The translations under genes were made by a program, and so were the position numbers. The notes under the pieces are model-generated. The model was not told the DNA's origin. It was given only the letters and a program-made list of their open reading frames with translations, and did no database searches. A stretch of 60,058 nt of DNA, from the NCBI GenBank assembly GCA_946803585.1, contig CAMPEQ010000009.1, forward strand, positions 1 to 60,058, given 5' to 3'. This document shows positions 15,650 to 25,052 of the stretch, piece after piece (the first letter of the stretch is position 1; each line of letters opens with the position of its first letter). Source of the stretch: an uncultured Actinomycetes bacterium. GTDB taxonomy: Bacteria > Actinomycetota > Actinomycetes > S36-B12 > UBA10799.

Positions 15650-16735
15650 TTAGGACTCCTCGTCAGCTGTGTCGACGGTCTGTTCTGGGGAGGTTGGCTC
15701 ACCGGGCGAGCTCGCAGTCGCATCTGACTCAACTGTTTGATCCTGCTCAGTTAACGCTGAATCCGTGGGTGCGGCGTCAGTCGGTGCGGGATCGACAGGT
15801 TGAGCTTCGGCGGATGCGGCGTCGGCCGGCGCGGGATCGACGGGTTGAGTATCGGAGGATGCGGCGTCGGCCGATTCAGTGTTGGCGGGTTGAGCTTCGG
15901 CGGGTACAGCGTCAGGTTCTTGGGCGGGCGCGGGTTCTTTGAGCTCTGCTTCGGTCAACTCATTTGTGTCGAGATTATCGGGGGAGTTGTCATCGACCAC
16001 AAGGTCAACAATTGCCACGGGGACGGGCTCCGGTTCGGCATCGGAGTGCGCACCACACCCGTGGTCCAACGTGACAACCGAACCATCTGAGGGCGAGTAC
16101 TCGTTCGCACAGAGGCCGAATGCTCGCCCTAGTGGTCCGCCCATTGGGATGAGGAATCCGCAGGTGACGCATTGGTCGTTTGCTGCCTTGGCGACCGCTG
16201 AGGTGGGACCGCCGGCTCCGTCTGCCCAACGTGTGGCAGCTTCATCGCGGCCGAGGGGGGATAAGACGCGGACGCGGCCTAGCCCGAGTTCCCACAAGAC
16301 GGGGATGAGTTGATCGTCTTCAGTGGTGTCGATATCGCTACCGGTGTAGCCGGGCTCTAGCCGCGGATCGTCTGGTTCCGTAGGCAACACGTCCCCTGCG
16401 CCGAGGTCTCCGGGCTCGACCCGGGACTGCCAGGGCAACCATTCTGGTGCCAGTAGGGACTTCTCGCCTGGTAGCAGAACAGTCTCGTTGACGGTGACAA
16501 CGTCGGAGTCTGGCGTGCGCGTCACGCTCACGGCCCAGTTCCAACCCACGTAGCCCGGGTTGAGGCAGCCAAAGAGATGGGTAGCAACGAGCTCGGCCTC
16601 TGGCTCTACGCCGAGGTAGTCACCAAGCTGATCGGCCGGAACATCGGCGGCAATCACCTCACGGGCCTGCTCAACGGCGGCGGCCAGCTTCTCATCCACA
16701 ACAAGTTCGGGGGTAGCTGTCACAGACGACATCAT
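15650..16735 (-). CDS. DUF3027 protein with acidic Ala/Pro repeat tail
   Basis: A 361-residue cytoplasmic protein. Residues 1-245 carry the DUF3027 signature: 'HLFGCLNPGYVGWNWAVSV', 'WLPWQSRVEPGDLGAGDVLP' and 'DDPRLEPGYTG'. A Cys pair 'QCVTCGFLIPMGG' with downstream 'LCANEYSP' and 'HGCGAH' suggests a zinc site. From about residue 255 it becomes an acidic, disordered tail with three 15-residue repeats. The family is confined to actinobacteria and uncharacterised. It is the middle gene of a DUF2530-DUF3027-DUF2771-like operon (gaps of 3 and 0 bases). AAGGG lies just upstream of the ATG. Confidence 0.9.
   Translation of the reverse strand: MMSSVTATPELVVDEKLAAAVEQAREVIAADVPADQLGDYLGVEPEAELVATHLFGCLNPGYVGWNWAVSVTRTPDSDVVTVNETVLLPGEKSLLAPEWLPWQSRVEPGDLGAGDVLPTEPDDPRLEPGYTGSDIDTTEDDQLIPVLWELGLGRVRVLSPLGRDEAATRWADGAGGPTSAVAKAANDQCVTCGFLIPMGGPLGRAFGLCANEYSPSDGSVVTLDHGCGAHSDAEPEPVPVAIVDLVVDDNSPDNLDTNELTEAELKEPAPAQEPDAVPAEAQPANTESADAASSDTQPVDPAPADAASAEAQPVDPAPTDAAPTDSALTEQDQTVESDATASSPGEPTSPEQTVDTADEES
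15771..15905. repeat. Three 45-bp tandem repeats in the DUF3027 gene
   Basis: Three imperfect 45-bp units begin at 15771, 15816 and 15861, each opening with 'gcggcgtc'. They encode the 15-residue units of the acidic tail ('AQPVDPAPxDAA' type). The length is a multiple of three, so copy changes keep the frame. Confidence 0.85.
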
Positions 16736-16738
16736 CCC

Positions 16739-17041
16739 TTACTCACTGGATTCTGCGGCAGCCCGGTACACCGAGCGCCGTCGCACGACATAGGCCGTAC
16801 CGAGAATACCCAAACCGAATCCAGCGACACAGACCCAAATCCACCACGTTGCGTCCCGTTCAATCAAGGATTTACTGAACAGGAGGGTGACGACCAACGC
16901 CATCGCGAACATCGCCGTTCCGATCGCGATGGCCGCGACGCCGTCAGTGTCTAGCGGCTTCACCGAAGCTGTATCGAACTCGGCCGGGTCGGATTCGGCG
17001 GCCGCTGCTTCGGGACGCGGATCTTTGCTGCTAGTGCCCAT
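16739..17041 (-). CDS. DUF2530 membrane protein
   Basis: A 100-residue protein with a disordered N-terminus, the DUF2530 core 'KPLDTDGVAAIAIGTAMFA', two membrane helices (about 34-56 and 66-86) separated by 'IERDATWWIWVCVAGFGLG', and the terminal 'RRRSVYRAA'. It belongs to PF10745, an actinobacterial family of unknown function. First gene of the three-gene operon with DUF3027, ending 3 bases before that gene's ATG. Confidence 0.88.
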   Translation of the reverse strand: MGTSSKDPRPEAAAAESDPAEFDTASVKPLDTDGVAAIAIGTAMFAMALVVTLLFSKSLIERDATWWIWVCVAGFGLGILGTAYVVRRRSVYRAAAESSE

Positions 17042-17075
17042 AACCTCAGGGTAGCGCCAGCGTAGGCTGATCCGC

Positions 17076-17162
17076 GTGGATCCTCGCTCGCGTCGCCTTG
17101 TGACTCTATTGGTGCTGTTCGGACTGGTTGCGCTAGTCGCGATTGCCGCGCTCGTACGCTAG
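17076..17162 (+). CDS. Candidate 28-residue single-pass membrane protein
   Basis: A GTG-initiated frame of 28 codons with a positively charged start ('DPRSRR') and one 20-residue hydrophobic helix, ending 'AALVR' and TAG. It fills the gap between the DUF2530 start and the convergent Pro/Thr-rich gene. The polarity (basic N-in, hydrophobic, basic end) is what a small membrane protein would show. There is no clear ribosome site before the GTG and codon evidence is slight, so this is a candidate only. Confidence 0.35.
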   Translation: MDPRSRRLVTLLVLFGLVALVAIAALVR

Positions 17163-17197
17163 GCCTGTTTACGCTTAGAACAGCGTCAGGGCGCCTG

Positions 17198-17839
17198 CTA
17201 CGGCTGGGCTTCCCCCACGGGCGGTCCCTCGAGTGTCGGCTCGACGACGGGTCCGGTGTTATCCGCTGGCGGGGTTGGGGGCTCACTGGTCGGCTTGGTT
17301 GGCGTCGCGGTCGTCACGGTCGGAGTAGCTGTGGGCGATGTGGGCCGCGCGGTGGTAGCGGTAGGTGTAGGCCGCGACGTCGTGGGAGTCGACGTTGGTG
17401 AGGAAGTCGTGGCCGACGGGCTCAACGTGGGAGTGGGCTCTGGGCTATCGCCGCTGTTTGATGCCCATACAGCGCCACCGACTAGACCAAGTAAGGCGAC
17501 GAGAACTAGCCCGCCGATTATCCACCACTTCATTGAACTGTTCGAGCTGCCGCCATCGGCGTACGGATCCTGCGATGGCGGAAGCCCACCAGGAGGAACA
17601 GCCCCAGCCGCAGCGCCTGCCGCTGGCACACCCGCGGCGGCTGGCATCACGGCGGTCGGGTCTGCCGCACCCGTTGATGGCGTGACTGCCGTTGGATCGG
17701 CATCGGATCCCGGTGGAATCACCGCAGTCGGGTCGGAGACTGCTGGTTGCTCCGTCGTTGGCGGATCAGCGTCAGCCGGAGTGACTTTTGGGATTCCGTG
17801 CGGTTCAGTCGGCTCGCCGGGGTCCTGAGGTGTTGACAT
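17198..17839 (-). CDS. Single-pass membrane protein with Pro/Thr-rich extracellular tail
   Basis: A 213-residue protein. The cytoplasmic part (1-100) is Pro/Ala-rich with three 'DPTAV' repeats (at about 36, 48 and 60). One membrane helix follows (about 105-127, 'KWWIIGGLVLVALLGLVGG'), then an outward tail of some 85 residues made almost wholly of Thr, Pro and Ser ('PTPTATTARPTSPTATPT'), a likely O-mannosylated cell-wall spacer. No catalytic domain is visible. It is divergent from the lipoprotein gene with starts 18 bases apart. Confidence 0.75.
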   Translation of the reverse strand: MSTPQDPGEPTEPHGIPKVTPADADPPTTEQPAVSDPTAVIPPGSDADPTAVTPSTGAADPTAVMPAAAGVPAAGAAAGAVPPGGLPPSQDPYADGGSSNSSMKWWIIGGLVLVALLGLVGGAVWASNSGDSPEPTPTLSPSATTSSPTSTPTTSRPTPTATTARPTSPTATPTVTTATPTKPTSEPPTPPADNTGPVVEPTLEGPPVGEAQP

Positions 17840-17857
17840 AGATGACAGGCTATCCCC

Positions 17858-18754
17858 GTGATCGCGGATATGGCCAAAGCAGTGGGGGTAATCACTGCGG
17901 CGCTCCTGCTGAGCAGTTGCTCATCGAGCTCGTCGGAGTCTGCCCCGGTGCCGGACGCTGACGGTGGGCAGTCATCCTCGTCGGGAGCGCTTGCGGCGGG
18001 GGAGTCCGCCCGTTCCTGCACAGTTCAGGACGAGCGCTTAACCGAGATCAGCGGATTGGCGGCATCGACACAGCACCCCGGAATTCTCTGGACACATAAC
18101 GATTCAGGAGGCGGTGCGTTGGTCTACGCTCTCGATGCCCAAACCTGCGAGGTTCGCGCGACCGTGACGCTCACAGGAGCCGAGATGGTCGATACAGAGG
18201 CAATCGCTGTTGGTCAGGACGCCGACGGGACACCCATCGTGTGGGTAGCCGACATCGGCGGGAACACCGTGCGCAGATCGAATGTATGGCTGCATAGTTT
18301 CGTTGAACCGGCCCAGATTCGCGATCAAGAGGTCAGAGTTAGTTCATCAGCTATTAGCTACAGCGATGGCCCGGGTGATTCCGAGACGCTACTGGTTGAA
18401 CCGACTCCGAATGGGCGGATGTGGATCGTTAGTAAGCGTCAGAGTTCTCAGGGAAAGTTCTACGCACTCCCCGCGGGGTTTGGTGCTGGAACTCCCTCGG
18501 CAACGGCGAAACCAGTCGGCGCCGCCCCCTGGTTGAGTACTGACGGATCGATCTCGCCCACCGAAGATCAGTTCGTGATTCGGACCTATCTCGGGGCGAG
18601 GCTCTACCGAGGCTCACCGCCAGGGAAGAACGAGCGCGGACTAGATATCCCTGCTCAGGGACAGGGCGAGGCGATCACCTTCGCAGCGGACGGCAACTCC
18701 GTCTTCACTATCTCGGAGGGCGCCAATCCCGACCTCTGGCGTACACAGCTGTGA
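17858..18754 (+). CDS. Lipoprotein with beta-propeller-like domain
   Basis: A 298-residue exported lipoprotein with signal sequence and lipobox 'LSSC' (Cys21 from the GTG, Cys17 from an ATG at 17870), followed by a Ser-rich linker. The mature domain has repeats of propeller type: 'EISGLAASTQHPGILWTHND', 'DTEAIAVGQDADGTPIVWVADIG', 'QGEAITFAADGNSVFTISEG'. Such domains resemble the esterase-like or phytase-like propellers; no catalytic residues can be assigned. It converges on serC 52 bases downstream. Confidence 0.78.
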   Translation: MIADMAKAVGVITAALLLSSCSSSSSESAPVPDADGGQSSSSGALAAGESARSCTVQDERLTEISGLAASTQHPGILWTHNDSGGGALVYALDAQTCEVRATVTLTGAEMVDTEAIAVGQDADGTPIVWVADIGGNTVRRSNVWLHSFVEPAQIRDQEVRVSSSAISYSDGPGDSETLLVEPTPNGRMWIVSKRQSSQGKFYALPAGFGAGTPSATAKPVGAAPWLSTDGSISPTEDQFVIRTYLGARLYRGSPPGKNERGLDIPAQGQGEAITFAADGNSVFTISEGANPDLWRTQL

Positions 18755-18806
18755 TCCCAATACCGTGCGGCAAACCCGCTGTAGCGAGGACAATCAGTGG
18801 CCAGAG

Positions 18807-19982
<1,176 letters not shown>

Positions 19983-20114
19983 TTACTGGCGAAAGTGGGC
20001 TTCACCACGCAGGTCCTGGCCGTAGTCGGTGCAGGTGCGTGGGCGGTAAAACCCTTCGCGAGGTCAGAGCCCAACGAGATCCAGCACCAAAAAAGTGGAG
20101 CCTAGATAGCGTGC

Positions 20115-21239
20115 TTAGCCGATGGGGTGGCCCGTAGGCTGCATCGCGCTGGCATCCCAGCCGGGTACATCCTCTGGCTTGCGCGAGGCCGGTCCCACGT
20201 AGCGGGCGGACGGGCGAATCAATCGACCAGTGCGCTTCTGCTCAAGGACGTGTGCGCTCCACCCAGCGAGGCGGGCGCAGGTGAACATTGATGTGAACAT
20301 GTGTGAGGGAATCTCGGCGAAGTCCAACACGATTGCCGCCCAGAACTCGACATTGGTTTCCAGGATCCGGTCGGGACGCCGGTCACGGAGTTCAGCCAGA
20401 GCGGCCTCTTCCAGAGCAAGCGCGACCTCGTACCGTGGTGCATCGAGTTCGCGTGCCGTGCGACGAAGAACACGAGCGCGTGGATCCTCGGCACGGTAGA
20501 CGCGGTGACCGAAGCCCATCAAGCGGTCCCCGCGATCGAGGATGTTCTTGACGTACCCCTGTGCGTCGCCGGTGCGTTCGATCTCTTCGATCATTCCGAG
20601 CACTCGGCTTGGTGCGCCGCCGTGTAGCGGACCACTCATGGCACCGATTGCTCCGGAGATCGCGGCTGCGACGTCGGCACCTGTGGAGGCGATAACGCGG
20701 GAGGTGAAGGTCGAGGCGTTCATACCGTGTTCAGCGGCGGAGACGAAGTAGGCGTCCACGGCCTGAACATGCTTGGGATTGGGGTCTCCGCGCCACCGGA
20801 CCATGAAGCGCTCAACGATGGTCTGCGCCTCATCGATCCTTGTCTGCGGAATCATCGGTTGGCCGAGCCCGCGAGCAGCCTGAGCCACGAACGACATTGC
20901 CATGACTGACACCCGGGCAAGGTTGTCGCGAGCGGTTTGATCGTCGATATCTAGCAGTGGCTTCAACCCCCACACAGGGGCGAGCATCGCGATCCCGGAC
21001 TGGACGTCAACACGGACATCGCCGGAGTGCACTGGGATGGGGAATGGTTCGGCCGGTGGGAGGCCTCGGCTGAACTCGTTGTCAACGAGGAGTCCCCAGA
21101 TGTGGGCAAATGACACGCGCCCGACGAGGTCCTCGATATCGACGCCGCGATATCGCAGCGAACCGCCGTCTTTGTCTGGCTCAGCGATCTCGGTCTCAAA
21201 TGCGATGACGCCTTCAAGTCCAGGTACGAAGTCTGACAT
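20115..21239 (-). CDS. citA: Citrate synthase 2 (CitA type)
   Basis: A 374-residue citrate synthase, condensing acetyl-CoA and oxaloacetate. His206 ('SGPLHGGAPS') and His245 ('GFGHRVYRAEDPRA') are the two catalytic histidines of the family, and 'SAAEHGMNASTF' (168-179) is conserved. The third catalytic acid, normally Asp in an 'NVDF' context, is Glu298 in 'TNVEFWAAIVLDFAEI'. The C-terminal 'GWSAHVLEQ' is intact. This form fits the actinobacterial CitA branch (Rv0889c type). AGGAG lies 7 bases before the ATG. It is probably transcribed alone; serC follows after 183 bases. Confidence 0.92.
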   Translation of the reverse strand: MSDFVPGLEGVIAFETEIAEPDKDGGSLRYRGVDIEDLVGRVSFAHIWGLLVDNEFSRGLPPAEPFPIPVHSGDVRVDVQSGIAMLAPVWGLKPLLDIDDQTARDNLARVSVMAMSFVAQAARGLGQPMIPQTRIDEAQTIVERFMVRWRGDPNPKHVQAVDAYFVSAAEHGMNASTFTSRVIASTGADVAAAISGAIGAMSGPLHGGAPSRVLGMIEEIERTGDAQGYVKNILDRGDRLMGFGHRVYRAEDPRARVLRRTARELDAPRYEVALALEEAALAELRDRRPDRILETNVEFWAAIVLDFAEIPSHMFTSMFTCARLAGWSAHVLEQKRTGRLIRPSARYVGPASRKPEDVPGWDASAMQPTGHPIG

Positions 21240-21387
21240 TCATTTCTCCTGTGGCCGTGTGCACACCGCTGGCTGGTCTAGCTAGCAATGCACCGCGTGC
21301 GGATGAGGGGCTCGTGGCCCACGTCTTGTAACGATTTGAATTTGCAGGCCATCTTGTCGTATCCGCCCACAGCTAGTGTCACCGAGG

Positions 21388-22014
21388 TCAGTTGGATCGC
21401 TTTGGCTGCCAGCCGGTGAGTACTGAATCCACGTTCTCTTCAACGCTGGTCCCGCGCGCCTTAGCCGATGTGCGCAGCTTGCGCCGAACGGAGGCGGGGA
21501 CAGCCGCGCGAAGGTCGATCCTGTCGACCTTCGCGCTGGCTTGCTTTCCCTTGCCTTTTTTCTTCTTCTTGCCCTTTTTCTTGTCCTTCTTCTTGCCGTT
21601 CTTCTTCTTCGAGGAGCCCTTCTTCTTGCTCGACCCCTTCTTGTTGGACTTCTTGCCCATATCCGCAACCCCTTCCTCGACGGACTCGATGGTGTCGCCG
21701 ACGGCTACTCCGTCGCGTGAGTCGGCGGCGACTAGGTCTTCGGAGGTAGGCGCTGTGAGGTCTAGGACCGCAGCGCTCTCCTGGCCAGAGGTTAGCTCTT
21801 CTTCTTGTAGCGATTCGACAGATGATCCACTCGTCTGGCGGTTCCGCAGATCGATTTCTCTAGCGAGGGCTGGCTCGGTACTCGCACCGATTAGGCGGGG
21901 CCGGTCATCAACCTCGTCACGTGCTGCGCCGCTTCCGGCGCGCGCGACAGACGCGGGGTGGACATCAGCGTCAGGAGCCTTGCGCAGGGCAGGGCGTGGA
22001 GCGGGGTTAGTCAC
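21388..22014 (-). CDS. Lys-rich protein with RHH-like C-terminus, partner of ParA
   Basis: A 208-residue protein in three parts: a disordered acidic N-terminus (1-115), an extremely basic linker of about 45 residues with runs of up to five Lys ('KKKDKKKGKKKKKGKGKQ'), and a C-terminal segment 'DLRAAVPASVRRKLRTSA' followed by 'RGTSVEENVDSVLTGW' that reads as a ribbon-helix-helix fold. The GTG start overlaps the ParA stop (22011-22014), so the products are coupled. By analogy with ParA partners (ParB, McdB-like and RHH proteins) it may bind DNA and stimulate the ATPase; that is inference. The basic linker alone could bind DNA non-specifically. Confidence 0.65.
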   Translation of the reverse strand: MTNPAPRPALRKAPDADVHPASVARAGSGAARDEVDDRPRLIGASTEPALAREIDLRNRQTSGSSVESLQEEELTSGQESAAVLDLTAPTSEDLVAADSRDGVAVGDTIESVEEGVADMGKKSNKKGSSKKKGSSKKKNGKKKDKKKGKKKKKGKGKQASAKVDRIDLRAAVPASVRRKLRTSAKARGTSVEENVDSVLTGWQPKRSN

Positions 22015-22850
22015 AGCGACTCCCGGAGAGTGGTGGCCAACGACGGCCGGGGTGTGGGCGAGGTAAGCGAGATCGTCGCGTTCATCGCAGCACTCGCGGG
22101 AACGATGGACGTCAGGAGTCGATCGAAGGCAACGTTAATGTCGCCGGCCCCGTTACTGGTCCACCGTTGGACAGGAACACAGGCTCCTTGTGCGAGTTGC
22201 ACCGCCGCGCGGTCGGGAAGTCCGCCGAGAACCAGGTCACCAAACGCCGCACGCAACTCGTCCATTCGATACGCATGCTCGCTTAGCGTTGGTCGAACAC
22301 GGTTCGCGACAATCCCGAGTGGGCGAAGAAGTGGGTTGCCGTTGTTGGCAACAATAGAGACCGACTCCAATGCCTGCTCTGCGCCCTGAATGGCGAAGAA
22401 CGATGGCTCCGTCACGATCAACGCATCGGTGGCTGCATACAGAGCATTGCGGGTGAGTTCGCCGAGTGATGGCGGACAGTCGATGAGCACTAGGTCGTAG
22501 TCATCGGATACGCCAGACAGAGTGCGCCGTAGCCGCAGCGCAGAGTCCGGACCGTTCGATTCAGCGCGGTGCTCTAGGGCGCGCTCGCTCGGAAGAACGT
22601 GAACCTTTGCGTCCCAGCCGGACGGGACGACCGCATCGGCGGCGACTCCGGTTCGTCCATCGAAGAGGACATCGGAGGTGGTGTAGGGAGTTCGTGTCGG
22701 GTCCAGTGATGACGTCGCATTCGCCTGCGGGTCGAGGTCGACGACGAGGACGCGCAGCCCGTTCGCTGCGGCACTCCCAGCCAGGCCAAGGACGACGCTG
22801 GTCTTACCGACACCGCCCTTCAGCGAGAGAGCAGCAATTGTCTGAGTCAC
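22011..22850 (-). CDS. ParA/Soj-family ATPase
   Basis: A 279-residue deviant-Walker ATPase that positions DNA or protein cargo on the nucleoid. It shows 'LKGGVGKTS' (signature lysine plus P-loop), 'VVDLDPQANATSSL', Walker B 'LVLIDCPPSLGELTRNAL' and the 'GIVANRVRPTLSEHAY' segment. I prefer the GTG at 22850, which puts the P-loop at the usual distance; the frame is open to a GTG at 22895 without a ribosome site. No parS-like palindrome or ParB gene is visible. It overlaps the Lys-rich RHH gene and follows the photolyase gene by about 56 bases. It is not the main chromosomal parA by context, since the oriC genes are absent. Confidence 0.88.
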   Translation of the reverse strand: MTQTIAALSLKGGVGKTSVVLGLAGSAAANGLRVLVVDLDPQANATSSLDPTRTPYTTSDVLFDGRTGVAADAVVPSGWDAKVHVLPSERALEHRAESNGPDSALRLRRTLSGVSDDYDLVLIDCPPSLGELTRNALYAATDALIVTEPSFFAIQGAEQALESVSIVANNGNPLLRPLGIVANRVRPTLSEHAYRMDELRAAFGDLVLGGLPDRAAVQLAQGACVPVQRWTSNGAGDINVAFDRLLTSIVPASAAMNATISLTSPTPRPSLATTLRESL

Positions 22851-22906
22851 CTCGGTAGTGTCGCAAACATCAGCCCAATCCCGTGGCGGCAACACGGGCT
22901 GATCCG

Positions 22907-24334
22907 CTAATCGCCCTTCTTTGGCAACGCCGCAAATCGAGCCAAGGCCTCGCCACGTTCGGCTAGGTGGTCAATGATCGGCGCTGGATAGTCCGAGCTC
23001 GGCTGGCCATCGAGGGTGCTGGCAAGCTTCCACGGTTCATGGGCGCTAGCGCCAGGTAGACCTCGGAGCTCGGGAATCCACCGGCGTACGTAGTCCCCGT
23101 CTGGGTCGAACTTGCGACCTTGTAGGACTGGGTTGAAGATCCGGTGAAATGGCGCGGCATCTGTGCCGCAGCCTGCTACCCACTGCCAGCCATGCTGGTT
23201 GCTCGCCGAATCGCCATCACGAAGCCAATACATGAACTCCGCAGCTCCGCGCTGCCATGGCAGATGCAGTCCCTTGACCAAGAAAGACGCCGCCACCATC
23301 CGTACGCGATTGTGCATCCAACCAGTGGCCCGCAGTTGACGCATCCCGGCGTCCACAAACGGGAAACCAGTTCTACCGTCACACCAGGCTGCGAAATTAT
23401 CCTCCGCACTCGGGCCCCAGTTCATCTCTAATGCGTTGTCGTAGCGGCGGTCCAACGACTTGCGAATACTCGATGGATTCGCGGTCAGGACTTCGGCGTA
23501 GAACTCGCGCCACGCGATCTCTCTGCGGAAGACCTCGGGGCCTTTCGTGGTCGCATTTGCGATCGGACCTTCTAGGTCGGCAAGAACAGTGCGGGGATGG
23601 ATTTGCCCCCACCGTAGATAGGCAGACAGGTTGCTGGTGCCGTCGAGGTCGGGCCGGTTTCGGTCGTTGTCGTACTCCGCCAGGGGCCCGTCGCGGAACG
23701 ATTGCCAGCGGTCAAGTGCGGCGATCTCGCCGACCGGAGGGAGATCGACATCGCAGACTGGGGACTGGAGGTGGGTCAGCTGAATGTCGAGAAGTTGTTT
23801 GGTTGCAGGCTCCTTTGCCGGATCGACCCAAACGAGGCCTTCGAGATCGATGGGGGAGGGAGTCGGATAGCCGTGAGCGAGCCAAGCCTTGTAGAACGGC
23901 GTGTACACGAGGTAACGAGTCCCGTCGGCTTTGGTCACCGATCCCGGATCAACTGCGTAGGGCGAGCCCACCTGGCGCAACGCAACACCCCGAGCCGCCA
24001 GTCGATCAGATACGGCGAGGTCCCGTTGCCGACCGTAGTTGCCGAAGTCGCGGCCTATGAATACTTGATCGACCCCGAACTTCTCAGCGACCTGGTCAAC
24101 GATCTCAAGGGGGCTTCCGCGAAGGATCAACAGGTTGCCGCCGAGTTGGTTGTTGAGCTCTAGTAGTGATCGACGAAGCCATTCGCGGCGAACCGGACCG
24201 CTAGCAGCCTCAAGCGCCGGGTCGACAACGAACAGCCCAACGACTCCATCGCCTGCGCAGTACTCATGCGCCGCAGTGACGGCCGGATTGTCTCCGAGGC
24301 GAAGGTCTCGTCGAAACCACATCAACGATGTCAT
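22907..24334 (-). CDS. phr: Deoxyribodipyrimidine photolyase
   Basis: A 475-residue class I photolyase/cryptochrome family flavoprotein that repairs UV-made pyrimidine dimers with light. The N-terminal antenna domain (1-130) starts 'SLMWFRRDLRLGDNPAV'. The FAD domain carries 'FRREIAWREFYAEVL', 'GFPFVDAGMRQLRATGWMHN' and the FAD/DNA signature 'GDSASNQHGWQWVAGCGTD' followed by 'AAPFHRIFNP'. The Trp and Asn of that region fit a CPD photolyase, not a plant-type cryptochrome. Starts 25 bases after the IdeR gene and could be read with it. Confidence 0.93.
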   Translation of the reverse strand: MTSLMWFRRDLRLGDNPAVTAAHEYCAGDGVVGLFVVDPALEAASGPVRREWLRRSLLELNNQLGGNLLILRGSPLEIVDQVAEKFGVDQVFIGRDFGNYGRQRDLAVSDRLAARGVALRQVGSPYAVDPGSVTKADGTRYLVYTPFYKAWLAHGYPTPSPIDLEGLVWVDPAKEPATKQLLDIQLTHLQSPVCDVDLPPVGEIAALDRWQSFRDGPLAEYDNDRNRPDLDGTSNLSAYLRWGQIHPRTVLADLEGPIANATTKGPEVFRREIAWREFYAEVLTANPSSIRKSLDRRYDNALEMNWGPSAEDNFAAWCDGRTGFPFVDAGMRQLRATGWMHNRVRMVAASFLVKGLHLPWQRGAAEFMYWLRDGDSASNQHGWQWVAGCGTDAAPFHRIFNPVLQGRKFDPDGDYVRRWIPELRGLPGASAHEPWKLASTLDGQPSSDYPAPIIDHLAERGEALARFAALPKKGD

Positions 24335-24359
24335 TGTTCAACTAGCTCAGCTGTAGGTA

Positions 24360-25052
24360 CTAGCCGCGATCGATGAAGATCAACGATGCGGTCGTCATAT
24401 CGACCTCGCAGTATTCTCCGGCGCTGCCAACTAGCAGGCCGCCGGGGGACTTGCTGGCCTTGACCTTTTCTCCCGGCCAGACACCGGAGCGCCGCAATTT
24501 GGTCATGAGTTCGGTATCGGTTTGTAGAGGTTCTCCGATGCGACGAATCGTGGCGCGCAGCTCTGGTCCGCCGCCTGACTCGAACAGTGCTGCCAAGTTG
24601 GTGAGGCCACGAGGATCGTTTGGTCCCGCCTCGTCACCGAGTTCGGCCAGGCCGGGAATCGGGTTGCCAAAGGGCGAGGAAGTCGGATGTCCGAGGATCT
24701 CTAGGATCCGTCGCTCCACGGTCTCGCTCATCACGTGTTCCCAGCGGCAGGCTTCGGTGTGGACCTGCTCGAAGGGAAGTCCGATCACATCAACGAGCAG
24801 ACATTCAGACAGTCGGTGCTTACGCATAACCCGGGTCGCTTGGTCGCGCCCGGCGGCGGATAGCTCAAGGTGGCGATCGCCCTCGACCGTGAGCAAACCG
24901 TCTCGCTGCATTCGGGCCACCGTTTGCGACACCGTGGGGCCACTCTGTCCGAGTCGCTCGGCGATGCGGGCTCGCAGGGGAACGACGCCTTCTTCTTCGA
25001 GCTCGAAGATAGTGCGCAGGTACATCTCAGTCGTGTCGATCAAATCGCTCAT
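24360..25052 (-). CDS. ideR: Iron-dependent repressor, DtxR/IdeR family
   Basis: A 230-residue metal-dependent repressor. The N-terminal winged helix (1-65) has the recognition segment 'SGPTVSQTVARMQRDGLL'. All DtxR metal ligands are present at the same numbers as in the diphtheria protein: Met10, Cys102, Glu105, His106, and the ancillary His79, Glu83, His98. A C-terminal SH3-like domain is present (about 150-230), which is the long, IdeR-like form. GGAG lies 4 bases before the ATG. It would repress iron uptake and control iron storage; no iron-box site was found in the gaps I read. Divergent from the NlpC/P60 gene. Confidence 0.93.
   Translation of the reverse strand: MSDLIDTTEMYLRTIFELEEEGVVPLRARIAERLGQSGPTVSQTVARMQRDGLLTVEGDRHLELSAAGRDQATRVMRKHRLSECLLVDVIGLPFEQVHTEACRWEHVMSETVERRILEILGHPTSSPFGNPIPGLAELGDEAGPNDPRGLTNLAALFESGGGPELRATIRRIGEPLQTDTELMTKLRRSGVWPGEKVKASKSPGGLLVGSAGEYCEVDMTTASLIFIDRG

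Noticed and set aside
15650-16735. Plus-strand frames opposite the DUF3027 repeat tail
   Set aside because: They mirror the repeats of the minus-strand gene, which has the clear family signature and operon context.
21392-22066. Long plus-strand frame opposite the Lys-rich RHH gene, rich in Phe and Leu
   Set aside because: It is the reverse complement of lysine runs (AAG read as CTT/TTC). The minus-strand frame is coupled to ParA and has the sensible composition.
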